Source: Ophiobolus disseminans
Lineage: Eukaryota; Ascomycota; Dothideomycetes; Pleosporales; Phaeosphaeriaceae
Direction of reading: 5' to 3'
DNA: 64,000 nucleotides
NCBI GenBank assembly: GCA_010093685.1
Contig: MU006241.1
Coordinates: forward strand, 62,001-126,000
Shown: piece after piece, positions 41,994-52,838 of the stretch
Numbering within the stretch: position 1 is the stretch's first letter
How the letters are laid out: each line of letters starts with the position of its first letter
Made by a program: the position numbers and the translations under genes
Notes under the pieces: model-generated
Database searches by the model: none
Told to the model about the DNA's origin: nothing
Seen by the model: the letters and a program-made list of their open reading frames with translations, nothing else

Positions 41994-42475
41994 GTACGTG
42001 CGCGTCAAGTCGGCATGCCAAAACACGTGGTTGTTGCAGTGCATATATGATGCAGCCATGTTGGGCAAATGTGCGACTTGTACTTAGAAGGCACCATCAT
42101 CATGTGTGCGCAATGCTGCTCTATGTATGTATGTTCAGCTTTCTCGCTCAGGGGTGGTTGACGTTGTGGCGTGAGCGTGGCAATCGCGTACCTGCATTAG
42201 TGTCATTGATTGCTCTAGAAGCGGCTTAGCGTCGGCGTTGCTGTGAATGCACAAAGTTATCCATCACGGATCACGGACAGCATGGGTCCCGGATCGCGCA
42301 ATCTTGGTCTATTCATCCCACCCGTGTGGCTTTTGGTTGTGGCGTCTGTATATCCTCCCCCGGCTGCCGGAAGCAAGACGCTGGTACCAACGCACAGCCA
42401 TATTCTTGTCCACTTACAAACGTTTCAAGGGCTATCCACCATCCTCCTCGATCTAAGGCTCATCCTACCACGACG
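41994..42475. other. Intergenic region
   Basis: About 480 bp upstream of the leftward gene at 41993 and downstream of the leftward F-box-like pseudogene. No motif is seen; it probably contains the promoter of the 41993 gene. Confidence 0.4.
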
Positions 42476-43861
42476 TTAAGTGTAATCTACGTCGGAATCG
42501 GTGATCCACTCCACTGGGCATGTGAAGTGAGCGAAATCATCGTCTGTAACATCGACGTCCCTATAATCTCCCATTCCCGGATCTAGTATAGCTGAATCTA
42601 GCTCACAAACGCATCGAGCACGAAAGAACTTCAGTGTATCCTTGGTAGCTCGAGTAGTATCCCGTAAAATAGAAGCCCACCTTCCATAAAGAATGGGTCC
42701 CTCGAAGATAAGACATTGGAGGCCGAGAGCATGTGATGTGACGAAGTTGATCACATCACTTTCCTTAAATTCCCAATGCCCCAGGAACGAAACACGGCGT
42801 AGCTTCGTGAGGCTGGTAAGAGCCTCGAAGATGGCCGTTGTTTGTTGATGCATGAAGCAATATTCGAATTTGAGCTCGAGGTCTTCCAAGTTTGTGGCAT
42901 CTGTCAGCAATTGGACAATTGGATCTTGTCCAGATGACAATTGAACACGAAGGGTGCGCAAGGCGGACCAATTTAGATTTATTAGCAACCCAAATTCCCG
43001 GTTTACCATGAGGTCTCGTAAGACAACGTTTGTCTCCATCAGCTCTCGCAGAACATCTCTAGCCGAGATGACGTTTATGTCGTACGTGCCGCGCATGAAA
43101 TTGTTCGTGAAGTATAGATCTTCGACCAGACCTTTTTGTCGATCTACGTTCGCGCAACGACGGCGTCAATGTTCAAAGCGCTCCACGTCGGTAGGCTGGA
43201 GCCACCCACCGAGATAAGTTGGACGGTCACTGCCATTCATGCGAACGGCACTGAAGTTAGGAAACACGCGTATAAGCGCTGCAAGCTGCTCCTGCTGGTT
43301 AAGGAGATTTTCGTTCTGCCACTGCACGCAGGCGTCGTAGGCCTGGAGCATACGCTCATGATCAGGGTACTTTACCTGCATGGGTATATCCATCAGCGTC
43401 GAAGCCACCCCCCCGTGACGAAAACCCGCACAGCCAATCGTAATAGTCGTGACATATGGAACAATGCTAGCCGCTTGACCAATTCTGCGCAGACCCTCCG
43501 TGCCGACTTCGGTAAAGCGGAAATTTCGATATCCGAGAAGCGCAGCGAAAGCTTTACTCGAAGCATCGTAAAGCTTTCGTGAAGTGACTCGAGCGTTGAG
43601 TATATTGCTGCGGCAGCTTTTACTCAGCATGACCCAGCTCAAAACCTGCGCTTTCTTGCTGAATGAAGCAGGCTTGTCGTAAGACTGTTCAGTGAATTCT
43701 GAGGTGGGCGTTGGCGCCAGGTCGTACTCCATCAAGTATGCCATGAACATAGAGGCAATTTCGAGCGGAATGGTGTTTATAGTTGAGGCTGCGGGCGTTG
43801 CGTTTAGGGGCGGTAGACCGAAGTCGTCGTCTATGGAATGCGATACCAATGGTGACTGCAA
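42476..43861 (-). pseudogene. F-box-like protein gene broken by one in-frame stop (family 2)
   Basis: Read leftward, one frame is open from 43861 to 42476 apart from a TGA at 43166-43168. The N-terminal half has NTIPLEIASMFMAYLMEYD (F-box-like), WVMLSKSCRSNILNARVTS, FRFTEVGTEGLRRI and RPTYLGGWLQPTD. Past the stop it continues RRRCANVDRQKGLVEDLYF. It then aligns in order with the intact gene at 45171-46508, ending HFTCPVEWITDSDVDYT. CGA to TGA by one C-to-T change would explain the stop. No in-frame ATG exists before MFMAYLMEYD, so the start may be lost too. A short intron around the stop cannot be excluded, but no clean GT..AG pair was found. Confidence 0.65.
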
Positions 43862-44382
43862 CTTTTGGCGGCAAAGCTTTGTCGATGTCTAGTCGAGAAG
43901 AACAATGGGGTTGATGTCTGGTTGAGAAGAACAGTCGTGTTGATGTGTGGGTGAGAAGAAAGTTGGCGGTGATATGTAGGTGAGAAGGAAACTAGTTAAA
44001 AGTAAAGGAAGTCACAGATTTGGCGCTACTGCAGCTGCACCTGCCCTATATGTAAAGCGGCGGAGCATCGGAGGGTGAAAGTGGGTTGGGCGGCTGAACC
44101 TGTAGTGACCGCACGCAAGGTACGACAAGTGATGGGTAAGAGCAACTGTCGAAGGCTAGTATTGATTCAGATGAACAGCCAATGAATATGAGAAAAATAC
44201 GCCGTATAGCCACCATCGCAATATTGCCCGAGATGCGTGTTTGAAGTAAACGATGTGTCAACTCTGCCGCCTCCCATACACCAGTCAGCACATGGCCTCT
44301 AACTCTTGCTGACTACTCTACGTCTCTTTCTTGTCAGAGTGCGCTTTCCAATCGTGACGCAGAGGACTTTGCGCAACCTTCA
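43862..44382. other. Spacer between family 2 F-box-like copies
   Basis: About 520 bp. It contains short near-repeats of GGTGAGAAGAA/GGTTGAGAAGAA near 43890-43995 (about 40-bp period), upstream of the broken gene. No coding is supported. Confidence 0.4.
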
Positions 44383-44985
44383 TCATGTGAGCTCTATGCA
44401 GTCATCATCCGACTCATATCCTTTTTCCAACACCGGTATTGCCACAACCTCCACCGGGCAGGTGAATGTGCTCACTACCCCGTCCAGCTCTTGGTCTGCG
44501 AAGGTGTAGACTTCATTATCCTTGTTGATCACAGCAGGATACCGCAGCTTGAGGTACTTGAGCGAGTGACGAGTGATCTTAGCAATGTGTCGCAGCGTTC
44601 GGTCCCAGCCCACGTCAAGCAACGGCTGTTCGAGTATGAGACATTCAAACCGGTCGACATGCTGCTCAACAAAAGAGATCAGGTCGGTAGCAGTCATGAT
44701 GCGACAGATAGGGCAGTAGTCACCACCTGTGCCGCTGATTATTTCGACGAGGCAATGTTGGCCAAAGACGTGGTTGCATGGCAAGATGCGGACGCCAGGG
44801 TGTTATTCATCATATGGACACCAACAAAATGAACATTTGTTGTTGTTGAATGCATCGTTGTCGTTTGCGGGAACGATGTTTCGCAGGAACTTGGCTTTAG
44901 AAGGGAGAGCGCTGCCGAACACAACTGCGACGGATGGTTGACTAGTTGCGTTTGATAGGGTTGCGAAAGTTGTGGTGGTGAGTAT
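44383..44985 (-). pseudogene. RING-finger / F-box-family C-terminal chimera with one stop
   Basis: One reverse-strand frame runs from about 44985 to TGA 44383. Up to 44806 it reads KAKFLRNIVPANDND and then NNNKCSFCWCPYDE, followed by a TAA at 44803-44805. It continues HPGVRILPCNHVFGQHC and GDYCPICRI: a complete RING arrangement (CSFC, CNHVFGQHC, CPIC). Directly after the RING, at TATDLISFVEQHVDRFECL, it aligns with the C-terminal third of the F-box-like protein at 42476 (ESDVINFVTSHALGLQCL) and ends FTCPVEVVAIPVLEKGYES. A RING N terminus is therefore joined to the family's C terminus. With the TAA it is probably inactive. An ATG at 44784 would give only the second half of the RING. Confidence 0.6.
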
Positions 44986-45170
44986 GGCAAGCGTTCGATG
45001 AAGGGAGTGAATGTGAGCATTTTGTAGTCTGGGGATTGCTCAGAGCGAGAGCTAGCGCACGAGCCTTGTCGCAGTGAAAGGGCGGTGCGGGAAGCTGCAT
45101 CTGAGACACAAACACTCATGGCAGCAATCCCATTCGACATGAGCAAAATAGGTGGCTCAATTCACCTGCG

Positions 45171-46508
45171 CTAACGCTGTGAAGGGCGAAACACATACCC
45201 GTAGTCACCAGAGGACAGATAGACCGTACACTTTCCATGCTCTTCTATCGATGGCCGGACATCTCCAATGAAGTCTTGCCACGGAGCACCGTCAAAAGCA
45301 GGCGTGATCTTAGTATTGGGCTGTCTGAAACTCATAGACGAGAGTTGGAAATGTTGTAGAGTAGAAGAGCGCGTAGCCAGCACCCGCTCCACAACTGAAG
45401 TCCAGCTTCCTTCTAGTAAGATCGGGCCTTTGAGCACAAGAGTTTTAAGGCTCTCGCAATCGTCGACAAGTGCAAAAAGGTCGTTTTCGGTGTACGACCA
45501 TTCTCCTCTGACAGTAAGCTTCTCCAGACATGACAGATTTCGCAATAGCATCACGAGGTCTGCTGTTGCTTTTGCAAATTGCGTGAATGCGGCGTCATGA
45601 ACAAGAGACAAGGAGAGACTCTCCAAATCAGACAGCTCGCTTAAGACGTTCTCCTCGAACGTGGCGTTTGGGGAGTCTTCGCCAAGATTTTCCGGATCAA
45701 TGTCGAAGCGCAGGTGGCGGACATGCAACATGCTCCTTGGAATCATCCAATTGCATAGATTCAGTGGGTGCACAGCGTAGCCACAGCCGATACGAAAGTC
45801 CTCGATGCGCAAGACCGTTTCTTCGAGGGCAACGATCAAAGAGCTCAGTCGCTCAATTACTCCTTGCCCAGAATCGTAGATAGATTCATCAGATTCAGAG
45901 ACGAAGTCGTTCAGTCGTACTAGAGCATCCGACTCTTTGTCTTCAGCGCTAAGCCATCCACCCAAATGTACATCTGGTGCATCAGAGATGAGGAGACGAA
46001 GGTTCCTGAGGTTGGGCAGGTTGGCCAGTACAACGCTTATCGCTTTGTCGTAATAATTCCCATCATGATCCAACTGCCATTGATAGTAGTCGGCGTATGC
46101 ACGGAGTAACCGTTTGCGTTGAGCGTCAGGATAAGCTAACGACCCCATCTGCAGTGCATAATTATCTCTATTCTTGAATTGGGCATTGCCGAATGTGAGT
46201 GTGCGAATATAAGGCTTCAGCGGCGCATGGTCGGACAGAGCTTGTATGTCCTTCATCCCGACTTTGGTCCATCGGAAAACTCGGTCGCCCAAAAGCTCGC
46301 CGAAAGTGCGAAGAGAGCTACTGTGACACTTCTGGCAGACAAGGCGAAAACTGCAGATATCTCGACGCGAGAGGGAAGTATGTGTGAGCCAACCAACAGT
46401 TCCACACTCCGATGTCTCTGTCAGATGTGAGAATGGTTGAGGGGCGATGTTCCATCGCTGAAGGTATGTAGCGACCAACGAGAGAAGCTCTACTGGGAGG
46501 CGGTCCAT
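45171..46508 (-). CDS. F-box-like protein, intact member of family 2
   Basis: A single reverse-strand exon of 445 aa starts at ATG 46508 (MDRLPVELLSLVATYLQRW), the point at which the F-box-like motif begins. The frame is open upstream to ATG 46625, but that extension looks like leader. Blocks in order: RRDICSFRLVCQKCHSSSLR, VGMKDIQALSDHAPLKPYI, PDVHLGGWLSAEDKE, RVLRIEDFRIGCGYA-like LRR spacing around 270-400 (LRHLRFDIDP, LESLSLSLVHDA, LEKLTVRGEWSYTENDLFAL), and LKTLVLKGPILLEGSWTSV near the end. This matches the pseudogenes at 42476, 44383 and 52839. By family logic it would be a substrate adaptor in an SCF ubiquitin ligase. It is the only complete member of this group here. Confidence 0.75.
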   Translation of the reverse strand: MDRLPVELLSLVATYLQRWNIAPQPFSHLTETSECGTVGWLTHTSLSRRDICSFRLVCQKCHSSSLRTFGELLGDRVFRWTKVGMKDIQALSDHAPLKPYIRTLTFGNAQFKNRDNYALQMGSLAYPDAQRKRLLRAYADYYQWQLDHDGNYYDKAISVVLANLPNLRNLRLLISDAPDVHLGGWLSAEDKESDALVRLNDFVSESDESIYDSGQGVIERLSSLIVALEETVLRIEDFRIGCGYAVHPLNLCNWMIPRSMLHVRHLRFDIDPENLGEDSPNATFEENVLSELSDLESLSLSLVHDAAFTQFAKATADLVMLLRNLSCLEKLTVRGEWSYTENDLFALVDDCESLKTLVLKGPILLEGSWTSVVERVLATRSSTLQHFQLSSMSFRQPNTKITPAFDGAPWQDFIGDVRPSIEEHGKCTVYLSSGDYGYVFRPSQR

Positions 46509-46625
46509 AGTGGTACTGTTGGGTCTGAGGTAGGCGTTGAGGTAGATTTGGAACAGAAAAATTTGGTAGTCATGCGCGTGGGAGACGATTTTCAAAGAAG
46601 GGAGAGGCTTCTTTATAGAGCACAC

Positions 46626-47330
46626 CCATGCTGAACACTACAAGATGTCACTGAGCCTCATGCAGATGGCATGTCATTGCGAGGAGCATCCGCTCGATGC
46701 CTGGCTTAGCGCATCTCCGCGGACCGAAACTTCGCCGGCACTAACGTTAACGCACGCCGCACAGCTACAAAACCCCACCAGCTCCCCTCCAACTTTTTCT
46801 CCCCAACGGCCTGCCTTGCCAACGCTGCGTTTCTTTGCATACACACAGACGCTGCTCACCCAGCTGTCTCACCACGCAAATGAGAAATTCGGAGTAATCT
46901 TCACCTTTTCTGTACTTTCGGGTATCAGAGTACTGCCCGTAAGGGCCTGGCGTGACTCACGTCTGCATTCGGCATCAGAAAGCTCAGGGCCCAAGAAACG
47001 CACTTGCCGCAAGGTGAGTGTGTGGACTGGTGTCCCTATGGGAGTCGGTGCGAAGATTGTGTGCTGCGAAAGCGGCGACACTATAGTACAATACGCAGCA
47101 TGCTTGACCTCGAGTAGCTTCGGCGAAAGGGCGACGGGTATCATTCGATTCTGATCACTCTGGCGAGGCAGGCCGTTCACTTTTCTCATACTCAGGTAAG
47201 CCACATTCTTTTCCGCACCACATCAAGTTCATGGGATACTACTAACGAAACTTTGCGTTCAATTGCTACAACGTCCCACGCGCCGAAGACACCTTTTACT
47301 CGCCTTTGATCTCCCTACAAATCTACTCCG
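46626..47330. other. Intergenic region
   Basis: About 700 bp between the intact F-box-like gene and the 3' end of the prolyl-hydroxylase-like gene. A + strand frame is open at 46645-47154, but its composition (Ser/Thr/Pro/Leu mix, no motif) does not suggest a gene. It should contain the F-box gene promoter. Confidence 0.4.
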
Positions 47331-48222
47331 TCACTTGCTTTCTGGTACCTCCATCGCATACATGAGATCGGTGCGCATCGTCAGTTTGGTCCCGCTCACA
47401 ACGTCATCACCCGAGTGGAGGAGGTCACGGTGCTGGAACATGAGGACACGGCCGCACTTAGGTACCACGTCAATACGCTCTTGCATGTTCCAAGAGTGGA
47501 ATGTGGTTGCGCCGCCCTCTAATGGCTCCTGGCCGTCCTTGCCATCCGGATCATTGAGGTAGAGATGCAGGGTGAAGTACGACCGCTCTTTGCGATCGGG
47601 AGTTTCGTAGGTGCCATCGCAATGCGCTAGGTCTGTCAGTGAGGATCCAACCTGTCAGGTTAGCATACACACCTTTGAAGTACTCGCCACCATTATATTT
47701 CAAGAACCGAGCTCGCTCGTTCAATCGAGTCGCTTTCCACACCTCGTTCCGCTTTGCCGGCCCATTGCCTGTGACACTAGCCCACTTCTCGAGGCGGTGG
47801 ATCTCAGGCACAGATGCCCCTATCCTCGCCCACAGCTTTGTCATGATGTCTCGATCATCCCAGATGATGCGCCCACACTTCCGAGTGTCTTCAATCATCG
47901 CCTGCATTCCGCCACCAATGTTCACCAAGGCCCTCTCCCAGGTGCCGTTTGTAGTTGCTTCAGCAGCTGTGACGAGTTGGTCGCACTCTTCCTTGCTCAT
48001 AACACCATCAAGCACCACCGCCCAACAGCCTTCATACTCGGGCATTCGACCCTTGGTGAAATTGACATCGGACCGTTTGAGGTTGGGTGCCGGGCCCTCA
48101 AGGAAGCCTTTGGGTAATGTGTGCGAAGAAGACATAGTTGCGAAGTGAGATGTTATGGTTGATTTAGCAAGTCTTGAAGTAGATAGTCTGCGAATGGTGT
48201 GAAATAAACAAGCCTTGTACAT
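47331..48222 (-). CDS. 2-oxoglutarate/Fe(II) dioxygenase, prolyl 4-hydroxylase-like
   Basis: Two reverse-strand exons, 48222-47673 and 47626-47331, are joined across a 46-bp intron (GTGTGT..CCTAG) in phase, giving 281 aa. After EGCWAVVLDGVMSKEECDQ and ERARFLKYNGGEYF the splice restores AHCDGTYETPDRKERSYFT, so the iron-binding HxD lies at the junction. The distal part reads LEGGATTFHSWN, RVLMFQHRDLLHSG and GTKLTMRTDLMYAM, supplying the second histidine and the basic residue for 2-oxoglutarate. The ATG at 48222 gives a basic, Ser/Arg-rich N terminus (CLFHTIRRLSTSRLAKS) like a mitochondrial presequence. The ATG at 48135 (MSSSHTLPKGF) would give a cytosolic form. The substrate is unknown. Confidence 0.88.
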
Positions 48223-49024
48223 GGCAGCAAATTTCAAGCGTGGTGAGCATGGGCCTTATATGTTGATGCCGCAGGGCTGTGAAGCTGTTGCCTGAGGAAG
48301 GCGGTGCCCGCAATTGGAAGCCGTAATCGCATGTCGGGCCCGGTGTCATACTTTCACCTGCATCACTTGCAATTGGTCGCCTTGTTGAAACTGACCAGAG
48401 GTGAGTCAACTGGGTGCGATGTAGCCATGCTCAGAATCCTGCCGATCGGGCGCGGCAATGCTTCTGCCGTTGCCGGGTGATCAATGCATGCACTCGCACG
48501 TGACCAACACAGCGCGCCTGGCGTTTCAGGCTCGTGTTCCAACTTCATTGACGTCTCTCGATCGCCAAACCGCGCATTAACCCGCTCATCACGTCGAGTG
48601 TCGCGCGCACACCCCATTTCCATCACCCCGCGATCGCTGCGGACTTCTCAGCTCACATTGGCACCAAAACGTGCAGCGCGCGACAGACCAAGCCACCCGC
48701 CGCTCGCTCCACCAGTAGCCACGCCAAGCACAGGTTGACTTCACTGCTAATTTCCCGAACGCAACCTCGATTTCACCCCAATTGGAGCGCACAACCACGC
48801 CGGCCGACCTGCGAACCACCGCAGAAGAAGTCTCTTCGCCCCAAACACCGTCTTCCATCTCCGTTGCCCGTTCGCAATCGCAGTGTCAGCCCCTTGACAC
48901 GCAAACACGCCGCGGGCTCCACAATCTACCCTGACTCTGCGTCTATCGATACTCACTATTCCTCCATCACTGTCGACCTCACTGTGCGCCCCCCATTACC
49001 GTCCTACACGCGATCCCCGTCGCC
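48223..49024. other. Divergent promoter region between the dioxygenase and RAX1-like genes
   Basis: About 800 bp, GC-rich towards the right, serving two genes transcribed away from each other. A + strand frame open from 48735 is out of phase with the first RGS exon, so it is treated as leader, not coding. Confidence 0.5.
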
Positions 49025-50221
49025 ATGTCGCACATCCCTGGGCCGGATGTCCATGAGGGCCAAAATCGCAATCGGTTCCCCACCCTTTTCGAGGTGCTCA
49101 GTCGCAAGACAGTCGCACCACTCGACCTGTTCTCCTTCTACATTTACATGCGCGACCAACAACGATCAGTTGACTATCTGGACTTTTGGTGAGGACCTCT
49201 GGGCACAATGGCTACGTGCAGTACTGACTGTTGACAGGCTCGACGTATCACAACACCTGCAGCTATGCCGGTTGTATGTCCGGAGGCTGCATCGGTCGAT
49301 GATTGAAGAGACGCCAGACCCGGAGAAGATATCGCGCCGATCATCGTACATCCTCGATAATGGTGGAGAGGGCCCATCGAACGAGAAGACAACCGGCGAT
49401 AATATGTCGGACCAGCGCCTCTCGGCGTTCCTGCGCTCCGATCGGGGGAGCCGCAACCACTCGCCACAGAACAGCCAGGGTAGCAACCAGAGCGGCGACC
49501 TTCCCCGACCAAGTCTTCAGATGCTTGCGACACCAAACGACTCGAGCTCGCCTGGCCAAAACTCGTCCAACGACAACACGCAGCCGCGGAGAGAAGATTT
49601 GCGCGCATCAGCTGAGAAGATTCTGTACACATACCTCCTGCCAGGCTCCGAGCGAGAAATCATCATACCCCAGAGCATCTTGGCGGAGGTACAGGACGCC
49701 ATCGAGGGCCCTGAGCAGCGCGCAGACCCCGAGTTGTTCGATTCGGCCAAGGACTACGTCTTCCAAGCTATGGAGCGCGACGCCTACCCCGGATTCCTAC
49801 AAAACAAAGGCCTCGGCAACCTCGTCCCTCAGAGCATGATGCTGCGACTGATTGTCGGGCTCGTCAGCTTCTTCGCGGCGATATGGGCTGCCTTCATTCT
49901 TATCTTCTTGGACAAGTCACGGACTACGAGGTGTTGGGTATGTTGCTATACGACTCTTTGGAAACATTGGCTAATATATGGCAGCTCATCCTACCCTTCA
50001 CAATCGCCATCTACCTCATCTTCACACACCAGTACATGCTCGATCCCATCATTGCGCTGGTTGGGTACAGCGAGTACACCTTCTTCGACTTCAACAAGAT
50101 CCGGGAACCGTTTGTCCGTAAGACGCTTAACAGGCGGTCGCTCACGGTTCTGGTCATGTTTGTGATTCTTACTGCGGCAATCTGCTGTCTTTTCATCCTC
50201 GTCCCAGGAAAGAGGCTATGA
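49025..50221 (+). CDS. rax1: RGS-domain membrane protein, RAX1-like
   Basis: Three exons, 49025-49188, 49238-49937 and 49985-50221, with 49-bp and 47-bp introns, are in phase and give 366 aa. The start MSHIPGPDVHEGQNRNRF is chosen because it leads straight into the RGS domain: FPTLFEVLSRKTVAPLDLF, then YMRDQQRSVDYLDFW across the first splice to LDVSQHLQLCRLYVR. After a Ser/Asn-rich linker the domain ends with AEKILYTYLLPGSEREI, ALFDSAKDYVFQAMERD-like residues and YPGFLQNKGLGNL. Three membrane segments follow (LIVGLVSFFAAIWAAFILIF; LILPFTIAIYLIF; LTVLVMFVILTAAICCLFIL). An N-terminal RGS plus three C-terminal membrane spans is the RAX1 layout, linked in yeast to bud-site memory and in Aspergillus to growth and stress. 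Confidence 0.85.
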
Positions 50222-50850
50222 GAAGGTAGTCTTTCGTGTGCGATTTCATTCTTGGTTGTTTTAATGTCTATTTGGTAATGCACCCAGCAAAACCTAAGTC
50301 GAGGGAGTGGCAGACGAGCGAGCACATACTTGATACCCTTTGCCCCGTCGCGATGATCAGCGTGATCACATTTTTTTTGTTTGGGACGGGAGGAGTCTTG
50401 GGTACTGCATGATTGTCCTTGTACAGCGTGGTGTTTAGGAGTGGACGAGAAAGCGTGGAGGTAGTCTTCTTAGTTCGATAAGGCAAACAGCAAAATCAAC
50501 CATAGGACTTGAATCAATTTCTGCAGCTCAGTGTTTCCAAGTGTAGATACAGGCATGGCAGGCACTAATGCAGCGTCGAGCCGTTGGTGGAGCCGCTGCA
50601 CGTTTTAAGGCGGCCCGAGCGCTGAAATGTGAATGACGTGCACCGAGGCTGAACCTGGTCAATCGCGAACAGAGCTCCGTCTATTATTGCAGTACTGCAC
50701 TCTCTACCACAACTCTTCCATTGGGCACGCCGTCTCTCATTAGTGAGAGCAGTTCGTTGCGATCTCATTGCCATTGAGCACTGTTACGTCAATAGTTACA
50801 GAAAGCACCACCACATCCAACAGCAGCCGAGAAGGAGCAGCTGAAGCAAG
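50222..50850. other. Intergenic region
   Basis: About 630 bp between RAX1-like and RMD1-like genes, with a T-run near 50370. It contains the 3' end of the former and the promoter of the latter. No coding is supported. Confidence 0.4.
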
Positions 50851-52636
50851 ATGAGCGCACCAACAGCGAAGAGCAAACGGGGGCCGACTGTGCTCATGTC
50901 GGACACTCGGGACGCCCCTCCAAAAGGCCCACAGCGAACACCGACGGCGCAGAGACTCCCAACAGCAAAGCTCATCTCCGTCGACAACATCCTGCAGTAC
51001 GCTTCAGACATCCCCTCGCAGCAGCGACGCGGCCCGCCCGGCCATCGACCCAACCACACGCGGACGCCCAGCGGACGGCATCCACTCGACCCCAAGCTCT
51101 CGGGCCGCCTGATACCCGCGCACATGCCGACGCGATCCAGCAAACTCAGCGAGAAGCTCGTGCTGCTGCCCGAGACGGATGCCGAGCAGGACGAGGACGA
51201 GAAGGGTGAATTCGACGAGGACGAGTACGAGGGGCCGCCAACAGACGAAGACCTGGCGCGGCGGACGGCAAAAGGCGGGCCCAAGGACAAGAGCTATGCA
51301 GAGCGCCTGCCCAAAGCTAGGAGGACGGACAAGCTCTCGCGAGTCACGGCCTACTGCACCGCCCAGGCCTACAAGATGAAGAGCACCGCCGAGTTTGTCA
51401 AGGACGCCCACAATGCCCGCACCAAGCTGTACGACGACTGCCTCTACACCGTCTACCACCTCCCACTTCTACCGGGCAGCGACGGCTACCGCGTGCGCAG
51501 CAGTCCGGCGTTGAAGAGCCCGGGCGGCAAGACGGTGCTCGACGAAGAGATTGAGCGCAACGAGCAGCGCGACCACCATGAGGGCTACTTTGGCGACGAG
51601 GAGACGTACTTTGTGCACGGCGACGACATCCATCCCGACGAACAAGCCGCCTTCTCCAGCCTCTCGCCGCACCGCCGCGACTCTACCGAGAACTCACGCA
51701 TCGCCCCCAACGCCATGCAGTTCGGTGAGATGTTCGTCTTCTCCTATGGCGTCGCCGTCTTCTGGAACTTCACCGAGAAGCAGGAGAAAGACATCCTCGC
51801 AGATCTCACCTTTTCCTCCACCGCCACGGGCGTCAGTCTTGCTACGCGGCCCTTGGTAGAAAGTGACTTCGAGACGGAGGAGTTTCACTTCGAGTACAAC
51901 CCCGAGATCCAACGGCCGCGAGTGTACAACGACATGATCACACTCAAGAGCGGAGACCACATGATCAAACTCGCAATGAGCCACGCAATCGCCCAAAGCA
52001 CAAAACTAAGTCTCTTCGAAGAGGGCATGAGTCGGACTATGCTCGCCGCGCAGTACGTGCCTAAGCGCCTCGCACTAACCGGCAAACTGGGCATGAAGCG
52101 CACAGACGTAGTCAAGATGATAGGACAATTGTTCACGTCTCGCGTCGACGTTAATCTCTGTAAGCCCATCCCATCTCACGCCCTACCCCATTCCTTATAC
52201 TAATCCACGCCCAGCATCCAACATGCTCGACACCCCCAACTTCTTCTGGGACTCCGAGCCCACCCTGCACCCGCTCTACACCGCCGTCCGCGAATACCTC
52301 GAAATCAAGCCCCGCATCCAAGTCCTCAACGAGCGCTGCCAGGTGTTTCTCGACCTCGGTGAGATTTTGTCGGACAGCATTAGCGATAAGAAAATGACGC
52401 GCATCACGTGGATCATCATCGTGCTTATTATTATCAGTATTTGCGTTACGTGCTTGGAGGTGTTGCTTAGGTTTGCAATTTTGAGTGGGAGGGGCAAGAG
52501 TGTGGGTGCGGAGGGGTTGTATGGAAGGGGGAGTGCGTTGAAGGGCTTGGGGAGACCGGCGATGGCGGGGCCGAGTTTACTTGCGGCGAGGAGCTTGGTG
52601 TGGGTTGGGGGCGGGTTTAGGGGGATGTTTAAGTAG
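50851..52636 (+). CDS. RMD1/DUF155 family protein
   Basis: Two exons, 50851-52159 and 52215-52636 (55-bp intron, GTAAGC..CCCAG), give 576 aa. The N-terminal 180 residues are polar and acidic (AEQDEDEKGEFDEDEYEGP). From about 180 the DUF155 core begins: SRVTAYCTAQAYKMKSTAE, later MQFGEMFVFSYGVAVFWNF, EFHFEYNPEIQRPRVYND, KLAMSHAIAQSTKLSLFEE and, across the splice, DTPNFFWDSEPTLHPLYT. The C terminus has a membrane span (ITWIIIVLIIISICVTCLEV). The MFVFSYGVVVFW motif and terminal anchor define the RMD1/RMD8/Sif2 group. Yeast RMD1 and RMD8 are linked to meiotic division and sporulation, and the human relative RMND1 is mitochondrial. Which paralogue this is cannot be decided here. Confidence 0.9.
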
Positions 52637-52838
52637 AGAAGGAGAGGGGGTTCTTGCACACATAGCGTTGGCGTTTAGGAGGTTTGTCGATTTTATCAGG
52701 GAGGCCTTGCTCGAAAACTTGTTATTTATTTTCCGTTCATGCTCGCTTTGTGCTGATATCTCGTAGTTTGTTGGTTGCGCACTGCGCTTAACATTATCAA
52801 GACTGTGAGAAAGAGATCTTACTCTCACTCTAAGCTTC

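Noticed and set aside
46645..47154. 169-codon + strand open frame
   Set aside because: No recognisable motif; an intergenic region between two clear genes.
48735..49024. Open frame upstream of the RAX1-like gene suggesting a longer N terminus
   Set aside because: It is out of phase with the RGS exon starting at 49025; its residues are Ser/Arg/Pro-rich with no domain, and the in-phase model needs an intron at 49189-49237.
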